From NCBI RefSeq assembly GCF_037120725.1, contig NZ_JBBAXC010000004.1:220925-284924 (forward strand): a stretch of 64,000 bases of DNA, written 5' to 3'. Below, one piece after another: positions 57,531 to 64,000 of this stretch (position 1 is the stretch's first letter; each line of letters starts with the position of its first letter). The notes beneath the pieces were generated by a model. It worked only from the letters and a program-made list of their open reading frames with translations, made no database searches and was not told the DNA's origin. This DNA comes from Bacillus spongiae. GTDB taxonomy: Bacteria > Bacillota > Bacilli > Bacillales > Bacillaceae_K. The position numbers were made by a program, and so were the translations under genes.

Positions 57531-57962
57531 TTAAGAGCAACTTCCAGGAGCTGAATTTTCTACTTTTGAGCCTGTTTCTCCTCTTAGAAGATCTCCACCG
57601 GTTGATTTAATAATATTATCTGTGACTGAATTTGAGATTGTCGACGCGACCATCTGTAATAAGTCGTTTACATCCACTTGGGACTGTTTGAACTCTTGAA
57701 CAACAGGTAGTGAATCTAACTCTGCTTGAATTTTGTCAATTTTCTCTTCGACCATTTTCTGTGCTTCTACTTTTCCATATTGCTGAAAATTAACTGCTTG
57801 CTTTTGTAGACTTTTAATACTTGCAATTTTTTCACTGATTTTTTGATTGGCGTTAATTTGCGCTTCTGCTCGTTTAAAGAAATCTACTTCTTCTGTGTCG
57901 GAAATCATGTTTGCTAACTCACGTGCACGTGCGATAATATCTTCTTTAGTGTATTTTGTCAT
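57531..57962 (-). CDS. ricA: RicA (YmcA), biofilm and RNA-processing regulator
   Basis: A 143-residue homologue of YmcA/RicA. In B. subtilis it works with RicF and RicT (YlbF and YaaT) to carry 4Fe-4S clusters, assist RNase Y in cutting mRNAs, and allow competence, biofilm and sporulation. The helical body (DTEEVDFFKRAEAQINANQKI) is intact, and the C-terminus ends with the cluster-binding Cys in APGSCS. The start at 57962 follows GAGGTGGA and lies one base after the miaB stop codon. Confidence 0.9.
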   Translation of the reverse strand: MTKYTKEDIIARARELANMISDTEEVDFFKRAEAQINANQKISEKIASIKSLQKQAVNFQQYGKVEAQKMVEEKIDKIQAELDSLPVVQEFKQSQVDVNDLLQMVASTISNSVTDNIIKSTGGDLLRGETGSKVENSAPGSCS

Positions 57963-57963
57963 G

Positions 57964-59508
57964 TTATTCCACCTCAACCGCTTTTAGTTCTTCAATCATT
58001 TCTCCGTTTAAAGACCATGTTTTTGCATCCGTAATCTTCACTTTAACAAGTTTCCCAATGCTTGTTTTCGGCCCTTTAAAATTAACAAGCTTATTCTTTC
58101 TTGTATAGCCAGCCAAAATTTCAGGATTATTTTTACTTTCGCCTTCAACTAGGACTTCGAGTACTTGACCCGTATAGTCTTTCATCGCTTCTGCTGATAA
58201 TTCGTTAACGAGAGCATTTAAGCGTTGTAGACGCTCCTTTTTCACTTCCATTGGTACATTATCTTTCATTTTCGCCGCTGGTGTTCCTTCACGTGGTGAA
58301 TAAATAAAAGTATAAGCCGTTTCAAATCCTACTTCACGGTATAAAGAAAGAGTCTCTTCAAATTGTTCATCTGTTTCATTCGGATAGCCTACGATAATAT
58401 CTGTCGTAAGTGCTACATCTGGGATTGCTGCCTTAATTTTTCGGACAAGCTCTAAGAACTGCTCCCTTGTATATTTACGAGCCATTATCTTTAATACGTC
58501 CGTTGAACCAGATTGAACTGGAAGGTGAATATGCTCAACAAGATTTCCCTTCTTCGCAAGAACTTCAATTAAATGATCATCAAAGTCACGTGGATGACTT
58601 GTTGTAAATCGAACGCGAGGAATATCTATTTTCCGCATTTCATCCATTAAATCTCCAAGACCGTACTCTATATCTTCAAAATCTTTCCCATAAGCATTCA
58701 CGTTCTGACCTAGGAGCGTAATCTCTTGATAGCCTTGGGCTGCTAAATGACGAACCTCTTGAATGATTTCTTCTGGACGACGACTGCGCTCTTTCCCGCG
58801 CGTATATGGCACGATACAATACGTACAGAATTTATCACATCCATACATAATATTTACCCATGCTTTAATATTCCCACGACGTACTTTCGGCAGGTTTTCA
58901 ATGACGTCTCCCTCTTTTGACCACACTTCTATAACCATTTCTTTCCCCATATACGCATCTTTTAAAATATGAGGTAAACGATGGATATTATGTGTACCGA
59001 AAATCATATCGACATGCTGATGTTTTTGAAGAATCTTATTCACAACGGATTCTTCCTGAGACATACAACCACATACACCGATTAGTAAATCTGGCTTTTC
59101 ACGTTTTAACGCCTTTAAGTGACCGATTTCACCGAACACTTTATTTTCTGCATTTTCACGAATGGCACAAGTATTGAGAAGAATGACGTCTGCATCCTCT
59201 GTCCCATTTGTCGCTTCATATCCAAGCGCCATAAAAATACCCGCCATTACTTCCGTGTCATGCTCGTTCATTTGGCAACCGTATGTGCGGATGTAAAACT
59301 TTTTCCCATTCCCAAGTCCTTCAAACTCATCAGGAATAGTAAAGTCACTGTGATAGTTTACTTTTTCTTTTCCGCGTTTTTTTGCATCTTTTAAAGATGG
59401 CGGAGTGTAGACTGATTCAAAATATTTACTATAATCCTTTTCGGATTTTTTGTCCGAAGAATTATTCTCTTTTAATCTTTGACTTTCTAAACGCTGCTGT
59501 TCGTTCAT
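57964..59508 (-). CDS. miaB: tRNA-2-methylthio-N6-dimethylallyladenosine synthase
   Basis: A 514-residue radical-SAM methylthiotransferase that adds the methylthio group at A37 of tRNAs reading codons that start with U. The N-terminal cluster binds via Cys in [17 protein letters not shown] and GVCGCMSQE. The radical-SAM CxxxCxxC is [22 protein letters not shown] domain is at the end. The ATG at 59508 follows AAAGGGG. It is co-transcribed with ricA. Confidence 0.97.
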   Translation of the reverse strand: MNEQQRLESQRLKENNSSDKKSEKDYSKYFESVYTPPSLKDAKKRGKEKVNYHSDFTIPDEFEGLGNGKKFYIRTYGCQMNEHDTEVMAGIFMALGYEATNGTEDADVILLNTCAIRENAENKVFGEIGHLKALKREKPDLLIGVCGCMSQEESVVNKILQKHQHVDMIFGTHNIHRLPHILKDAYMGKEMVIEVWSKEGDVIENLPKVRRGNIKAWVNIMYGCDKFCTYCIVPYTRGKERSRRPEEIIQEVRHLAAQGYQEITLLGQNVNAYGKDFEDIEYGLGDLMDEMRKIDIPRVRFTTSHPRDFDDHLIEVLAKKGNLVEHIHLPVQSGSTDVLKIMARKYTREQFLELVRKIKAAIPDVALTTDIIVGYPNETDEQFEETLSLYREVGFETAYTFIYSPREGTPAAKMKDNVPMEVKKERLQRLNALVNELSAEAMKDYTGQVLEVLVEGESKNNPEILAGYTRKNKLVNFKGPKTSIGKLVKVKITDAKTWSLNGEMIEELKAVEVE

Positions 59509-60122
59509 GAAAATCCCCTTTCTAACAAGATGAACATGCAATTGGTTCAATGTATTTTCTAACTAAATGCATACTGAGTCTAAGTATACGCATTAGTATA
59601 GTATAAAGGTTTTTAAAGGATTTCTCAATATACAGGGTGGATGTTCACTAGTTTGACAAACGACAAGCATAAAACAGCCTGTCATTTTCTAGTGAAGATT
59701 AATAGTACTCCTTAGAAATCGGTACGTGGGAGTTAAACGAGTCAATACGTAATCTAATTGGAAAAAATAAGTATGATGAGATATTATTCACTCCAGATTT
59801 TATAAAAAAGAGAGAAATATGATCAGACTCAACAACCATTTTTTTAAAATGGAAGGAATGTATTATAGATGATATTATTTACAAAATTACAAAAAAACTA
59901 TTAACCTATTACTAGAAATACGTAGAAAGAAAAGGTAACATTACTTTTAATAAAACCGCTACCATTACATGCTTAGCAAATAATTCAGCCATGATCGTTT
60001 CTTGAGGGAAGATACTTTGATTGATAAACGATAGGAAACCTTGATTATGTAAAATAAAAGAGACCCTTTTCTTACTAATAATTTCTAATCGATCATCATG
60101 GAATTGAGAAAGGAAGCTCTTT
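59509..60122. other. intergenic region with a possible gene fragment
   Basis: About 610 bases. A plus-strand open stretch near 59,713-59,821 reads YSLEIGTWELNESIRNLIGK and then NKYDEILFTPDFIKKREI before a stop. It has no start codon or ribosome binding site and looks like a remnant of an unknown gene. Nothing else is supported. Confidence 0.35.
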
Positions 60123-60659
60123 TTGAAAAAAAATAAACGATTATGGATGAGAACCATTATACTAGCAATCCTTTTAAGTGCCGTAATCTATACACTCTAT
60201 GGCAATTTAGTAGGAAAGGATTCGAAGCAAGTAGTGCAAGTTAATGACAAGGCTCCTGATTTTATTCTTCCAAAATTGAATGGAGAGGAACTAAAGTTAA
60301 GCGAATTTCGTGGAAAGGCTGTATTATTAAATTTCTGGGGCAGTTGGTGCGCTCCATGTAAAAAGGAAATGCCCGTAATTCAAGACGCCTATGATCAATA
60401 TAAAGACCAAAACGTTGAAGTAATCACGATCAATGTTAATGAATCTGAACTAACGGTAAAAAACTTTTTTGAAAAGAACAATTTATCCTTGCCTGTCGTG
60501 ATGGACAAAGATAGTGAAGTATATGACGCATATGGGATATATGTTCTCCCAACATCATTTTTTCTTCATCCTGACGGTACTGTTAATCGAGTATACAAAG
60601 GAGAAATCACAAGGGAAAACATGAGCAAATGGATGAATGAAATACTGCCTGAACAATAG
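60123..60659 (+). CDS. resA: thiol-disulfide oxidoreductase, ResA-like
   Basis: A 178-residue thioredoxin-fold protein anchored by a helix at residues 9-26. The active site is W75-C76-A-P-C79 in FWGSWCAPCKKEMP. The motif and the extracytoplasmic location fit ResA, which reduces apocytochrome c for heme attachment, although StoA-like roles in sporulation are also possible. The start is TTG after AAAGGAAG. It stands alone here, not beside resBC. Confidence 0.75.
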   Translation: MKKNKRLWMRTIILAILLSAVIYTLYGNLVGKDSKQVVQVNDKAPDFILPKLNGEELKLSEFRGKAVLLNFWGSWCAPCKKEMPVIQDAYDQYKDQNVEVITINVNESELTVKNFFEKNNLSLPVVMDKDSEVYDAYGIYVLPTSFFLHPDGTVNRVYKGEITRENMSKWMNEILPEQ

Positions 60660-60685
60660 ATCTTATGATTAGGTAGTAATAAAAC

Positions 60686-60713
60686 AAGACCAACTTGTGA
60701 ACAAGTTGGTCTT
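60686..60713. terminator. bidirectional terminator
   Basis: AAGACCAACTTG / CAAGTTGGTCTT, a 12-bp stem with TTTTA on the plus side. It lies between the convergent resA-like and ykoC genes and can serve both. Confidence 0.85.
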
Positions 60714-61493
60714 TTATGACTTAACATTATCAACTGGAAAATACGCTACATTTTGGGTCAACAAATATATTGCAACCATCATGACCACAATATAAATGAA
60801 AAGGAAGGCATCATAACGGCTATACGATTGTTGATAATAATAGGTTCTTTTTTCATTGGTGAACCCTTTTGCTTCCATTGCAGCCGCAATACGATGCGCT
60901 TTACGAATACTTTGAGATAGTAGCGGGATACTATATGTTTTCATCGTAAAAAAGATCCCCTTTTTCACATTCGCTCCTCTAACGTACATCGCATTTCGCA
61001 AAGTATTAAATTCTTCTACAAATGTGGGAAGAAGGCGGATTCCTGCCATAAAACTATAGGCAAAAGTGGGCTTAAGCTTCCACTGTTGCATCATTGAATA
61101 AAATAACAAGACAGGTCTTGTCGTAAAGACAAAGATCAATCCTAATAAACCAAAATTAATGGCTCGTAACCCGATATGAATTCCTCGATAAAAACTTTCT
61201 GCTGATATTGAGATTAGCCCCCATTCAAACCAAATGGTCTCTCCTTTACCAAACATAATCATTGATATAGATGAAGTAAAAAAGACAAATAAGAATGGAA
61301 GGAGAAAGAGACCAATCATCCATAACCGTTGCCCTGATAAGAAAATCAGTGTCCCTAGTAAGAAAAAGAGTATATTTAGCTGGACATTTGGATTATGAAT
61401 AAAAAGGATGAAAAAAAACAGCACAATCATGACCGCAAGCTTGAACGATGGATTACTATCGTGTAGCCACGTTTTTTTATGTGTCCAATCCAT
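60714..61493 (-). CDS. ykoC: ECF transporter transmembrane subunit, YkoC-like
   Basis: A 259-residue EcfT-type membrane protein with about five to six helices. The coupling helix motifs MYVRGAN and AMEAKGF are present in the middle. It is the last gene of the ykoE-ykoD-ykoC operon and overlaps ykoD by 17 bases. It links the ATPase to the YkoE substrate-binding subunit. Confidence 0.85.
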   Translation of the reverse strand: MDWTHKKTWLHDSNPSFKLAVMIVLFFFILFIHNPNVQLNILFFLLGTLIFLSGQRLWMIGLFLLPFLFVFFTSSISMIMFGKGETIWFEWGLISISAESFYRGIHIGLRAINFGLLGLIFVFTTRPVLLFYSMMQQWKLKPTFAYSFMAGIRLLPTFVEEFNTLRNAMYVRGANVKKGIFFTMKTYSIPLLSQSIRKAHRIAAAMEAKGFTNEKRTYYYQQSYSRYDAFLFIYIVVMMVAIYLLTQNVAYFPVDNVKS

Positions 61494-62910
61494 GCGTTTC
61501 TCCTCCTATTAACTTCCCTTCATCAATCTTCCATTCTCTGTCAGCAAAGTGTTTAACAATATGCCTGTCATGCGTAATCATGAGAATCGTCGTACCATGA
61601 TGGCGTAGTTCTTCCAATGTTTCTAAAATCATAAAGGTATTATTCGCATCTTGTCCAAATGTTGGTTCATCAAGTAACAAGATGGACGGTTTATGAACAA
61701 GACTGCTAGCGATACTAAGGCGCTTTTTCTGCCCCATGGACAGCTGATAAGGATGCTGCTTTTCCATGCCCTCTAACCCAAATTGTCGAAGGAGCGATTG
61801 AATGGCTTCCTTTTCTTTCGTTGCAAGCGGTTGCTTGAAACGAAAAGCCATCTCATCCCATACTGTGTGGGTAATAAATTGATATTCTGGATTTTGAAAC
61901 ACAAAAGAAATCAACTGAGGTAAGTCTTTCTTCTTATGATGAGTTGTTCCTGCTAGCTCATAGTATCCCTTCGTCGGAATTAATTTCAGTAAACTATGAA
62001 AAAACGTACTTTTTCCCGCACCATTTTTCCCCGTTACCGCAATCCATTCAGATTTATTGACTTGTTCTTCGGTCACATGAATTTTTTCAACCTTTTTTCG
62101 AAATCCCCGAAAATCTTTCAATGAAATAATAGGTGTTGATGAACACAGCTTGGACGGTTGTTTTGTTTTAATATAATCTTCCCACACAGTAGAATGCCAT
62201 ATTCCATACTTCTGCAATTGCGCTTGATAAAGGTGAAGTTCATGTGGTCTGATCTCACTTTCAACGATTTCCCCATCCTCATTCATTAGTATAATACGAT
62301 CAACAAAATCAAGAATATGTTCAATTTTATGTTCCACAATGACAACGGTTTTCTTAGAAGTCACTTGTTTCATCAATTGCCATAACTCGATTGTTCCTTC
62401 CTCATCAATCATCGCGGTTGGTTCATCTAAAAAGATAACTTCAGGATTAGTTGATAATACTGCCGCTGTACTTAGTCGCTGCTTCATCCCACCTGACAAG
62501 GAAGAAATAAGTGTATGCGAGGGCAAATGATCTAGTCCAACGCTTTTCAAAAGCTCTTGAATTCTCTCGCTCATTTCCTCAGGGGGACATTGGTAGTTTT
62601 CTAAGCCAAACGCTAGTTCTTCGTCCATAAAGGGCATACAAAACTGTGTATCTGGATCTTGAAACACGACTCCATTTTTTTCAGGAATCACGATGTTCTC
62701 TGCTTTAAAAGGAACTTCATATGATTTAGGAATAATGCCACTCATTAATTGTAGTAATGTTGATTTTCCGCAACCAGATGGACCGAGGAGGAGAACTTTC
62801 TCTCCTCGCTCGATACTTAAATCCAACCCTTCAAATTGCAAATCGGCTGAACCTGGATATTTCAGCCGAAGATTGTTTAATTCTATGATTTTATGATTAG
62901 AGTGACTCAT
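61477..62910 (-). CDS. ykoD: duplicated ECF ATPase, YkoD-like
   Basis: A 477-residue fusion of two ABC ATPase domains. The first has Walker A LLLGPSGCGKST, signature SSLSGGMKQRL and Walker B VIFLDEPTAMID. The second has VTGKNGAGKST, QLSMGQKKRLS and ILLLDEPTFGQD. A single chain does the work of the EcfA-EcfA' pair. It overlaps ykoE by 14 bases. Confidence 0.9.
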   Translation of the reverse strand: MSHSNHKIIELNNLRLKYPGSADLQFEGLDLSIERGEKVLLLGPSGCGKSTLLQLMSGIIPKSYEVPFKAENIVIPEKNGVVFQDPDTQFCMPFMDEELAFGLENYQCPPEEMSERIQELLKSVGLDHLPSHTLISSLSGGMKQRLSTAAVLSTNPEVIFLDEPTAMIDEEGTIELWQLMKQVTSKKTVVIVEHKIEHILDFVDRIILMNEDGEIVESEIRPHELHLYQAQLQKYGIWHSTVWEDYIKTKQPSKLCSSTPIISLKDFRGFRKKVEKIHVTEEQVNKSEWIAVTGKNGAGKSTFFHSLLKLIPTKGYYELAGTTHHKKKDLPQLISFVFQNPEYQFITHTVWDEMAFRFKQPLATKEKEAIQSLLRQFGLEGMEKQHPYQLSMGQKKRLSIASSLVHKPSILLLDEPTFGQDANNTFMILETLEELRHHGTTILMITHDRHIVKHFADREWKIDEGKLIGGETHGLDT

Positions 62911-63469
62911 AATCCTCTTTTGTCGCTCCTCTAATTAACGTTGTAACACCTGTTGCTTCTAATGCTTTGACTAGATAATAGGCTAATACTCCTGAGATAA
63001 GGATCGATCCAATGAAACGGAAAAGTAAAAATAGTGCTAAATTCCACCATACAAGTTCGTCAATATACCCTTTATAGAAATCCATAATGAAGCTTGCTAG
63101 ACAAGAAGCGATAGCCGCTAAGGAAACCGTCATTAAGCTATAGCTCTTATATCGCAAAATGGCAAATACGGCTTCTGCAAACAACCCTTGAAGAAAACCA
63201 TAAATTAATACTTCAAGTCCATATTCAGACCCCATAATTAATTCCCCTGAGGAGGCAGCCACCTCAGCTAGTAACGCAACACCTGCTTTACGAATAATTA
63301 AAAATGCTACGGTTGCTGCAATAAACCACATACCGTATAATAGTTGATCGACATGGAGTCCAAATGGCCCTAAACTCTCGTAAACTGGGCTCCATAAACG
63401 GTAAATAACCCCAAACACTAATGCAATCACAATCGTAATTAATATATCTGATAATTTCAGTTTAAACAT
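62897..63469 (-). CDS. ykoE: ECF transporter S component, YkoE-like
   Basis: A 190-residue membrane protein with about six helices, starting FKLKLSDILITIVIALVFG. It matches the YkoE family, which binds thiamine or its pyrimidine precursor HMP for uptake. It heads a TPP-riboswitch operon with ykoD and ykoC. YkoF, the soluble thiamine/HMP-binding protein of B. subtilis, is not encoded here. Confidence 0.85.
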   Translation of the reverse strand: MFKLKLSDILITIVIALVFGVIYRLWSPVYESLGPFGLHVDQLLYGMWFIAATVAFLIIRKAGVALLAEVAASSGELIMGSEYGLEVLIYGFLQGLFAEAVFAILRYKSYSLMTVSLAAIASCLASFIMDFYKGYIDELVWWNLALFLLFRFIGSILISGVLAYYLVKALEATGVTTLIRGATKEDYESL

Positions 63470-63532
63470 GATGATACCTCCAACTTCTTTATTTTACTTA
63501 CTCTTACATAAAATATGGTGTTCTTTTGCGCG

Positions 63533-63570
63533 CAAAAAAAAATCCCTCTGCTTCATTTGCGAGTGGATTT
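63533..63570 (-). terminator. expression-platform terminator of the ykoE riboswitch
   Basis: AATCCACTC / GAGGGATT (one bulge) is followed on the minus strand by nine T residues. It lies between the aptamer and ykoE and should form when TPP is bound. Confidence 0.7.
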
Positions 63571-63598
63571 GATTCGATATAGTATGTACATCGTTATC

Positions 63599-63687
63599 CA
63601 CTTCCCTCCGCCGGCACTAACCAGATCAGGTTCCAAGAGTCTTAAAGTCACACTTTAATCTCAGCCATTTATAGGCCCCCCCAGTGG
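63599..63687 (-). ncRNA. TPP riboswitch of the ykoEDC operon
   Basis: The minus strand has the thi-box elements CCACTGGGGGG at the 5' side, GGCTGAGA, ACCTGATCTGG and GGCGGAGGGAAGTGG. These are diagnostic for the TPP aptamer. It lies about 130 bases upstream of ykoE. Confidence 0.93.
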
Positions 63688-63880
63688 TAAAACTTCATTA
63701 TTAAATTGATATATCACAATCATTTTATCAAAGTTTAAAAAATAGTCAACCTATTCAGCCTTGATTTCTTTTAATAATAATTTTCAAAAAGTTTAATCGT
63801 TCGCACGCAAAACCATCCTATACCTTTAATGGGTTATTTTAACATAAATTCTCACTTATAATGAAAAAAGACCCTCGATC
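63688..63880. other. intergenic region
   Basis: About 190 bases between the riboswitch and the IS3 end. It must hold the ykoE promoter, but no boxes can be called with confidence. Confidence 0.35.
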
Positions 63881-63883
63881 GGG

Positions 63884-64000
63884 TAGTGACCCCTGAAAGT
63901 TAGAGTTTTAGTTATACTGCTATTAGGTTGGTTTGAGTTCGGTATTGTACTGGACTTAAGCCAGCCAATTTTACTTTTATTCGGTCGTTATTATAGTAAT
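63884..64000 (-). mobile_element. IS3-family insertion sequence, partial (window edge)
   Basis: The right end of an IS150-type element. TGACCCCTGAAAGTTAGAG (63885-63903) has the TGACCCC start of IS3/IS150 terminal repeats. It encloses the last codons of a transposase. A small hairpin (GACCCTCGATCGGGT) lies just outside. The rest is beyond the window. Confidence 0.8.
63912..64000 (-). CDS. IS3-family transposase OrfB, C-terminal end (partial)
   Basis: The last 28 codons, including YYNNDRIKVKLAGLSPVQYR, then TQTNLIAV and a stop. The NxxRIKxKLxGLSPVQYR pattern is the conserved tail of the IS3/IS150 DDE integrase. Truncated by the window boundary. Confidence 0.85.
   Translation of the reverse strand, partial: YYNNDRIKVKLAGLSPVQYRTQTNLIAV

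Noticed and set aside
59912..60157. 81-codon minus-strand frame before the resA-like gene
   Set aside because: No ribosome binding site; it overlaps the start of a well-supported gene on the other strand.

Overview
The window is chromosomal DNA from a low-GC Gram-positive, endospore-forming member of the Bacillaceae. The evidence is the spore coat gene cotE, miaB-ricA, mutS-mutL, two TPP riboswitches (one ahead of thiC, one ahead of a ykoEDC-type ECF transporter), strong AAGGAGG ribosome binding sites, frequent TTG and GTG starts, and an LPXTG surface protein with its own sortase. I cannot name the species. The DNA is AT-rich throughout; a SnoaL-like gene near 40.6-41.0 kb looks richer in GC by eye.

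Region by region. 0-13 kb is a loose accessory region: a methyltransferase, an HD-domain phosphohydrolase, a dehydrogenase, an MFS exporter, a beta-lactamase-like serine hydrolase, a TraB-like protein, acetyltransferases, an ANT-like nucleotidyltransferase and a metallo-beta-lactamase-fold hydrolase. It also holds several decayed genes: a type-I-toxin-like peptide whose start codon is ATC, an IS110-family transposase, a fragment of an ECF sigma factor, and a 91-bp direct repeat. 13-19 kb holds adhE with a clear Rex-type operator, a small unknown gene upstream with Rex-like sites of its own, an NTR/TIMP-like secreted protein, a toroid-fold protein and a tandem GNAT enzyme. 19-26 kb is a surface-adhesin locus: a 1798-residue LPXTG protein followed directly by a class D-like sortase. 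26-31 kb is mutS-mutL. 31-44 kb is accessory: a peptidase, acetyltransferases, a GntR-controlled ABC exporter with a palindromic operator, a lipase, a TetR/pirin/DoxX cluster, a SnoaL-like gene and an internally duplicated coiled-coil protein. 44-45 kb is cotE. 45-57 kb is again accessory: an XRE regulator with twin operators, an ABC exporter, DUF3900, oxidoreductases, a rubredoxin/MBL fusion, thiC, and a DUF402 gene broken by one base. 57-60 kb is miaB-ricA, and 60-63.7 kb is resA and the TPP-controlled thiamine/HMP transporter. The right edge enters an IS3-family element.

How it fits together. miaB, ricA, cotE, mutS and mutL form one compact block in Bacillus subtilis. Here they keep their order and strand, but about 12.8 kb lies between ricA and cotE and about 13 kb between cotE and mutS. 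These two gaps contain most of the accessory genes. ThiC and the YkoEDC transporter are both under TPP riboswitches, so pyrimidine synthesis and thiamine/precursor uptake should respond together to thiamine. The adhesin and sortase form a self-contained surface-display unit. I see no CRISPR array, rRNA, tRNA or intact prophage. No segment is convincingly a wholly new multi-gene system. The most distinctive items are the ATC-start toxin-like peptide, the Rex-flanked small gene ahead of adhE, the zinc-ribbon gene overlapping the end of thiC, the TraB-like protein, and the twin-palindrome XRE/membrane-protein pair.
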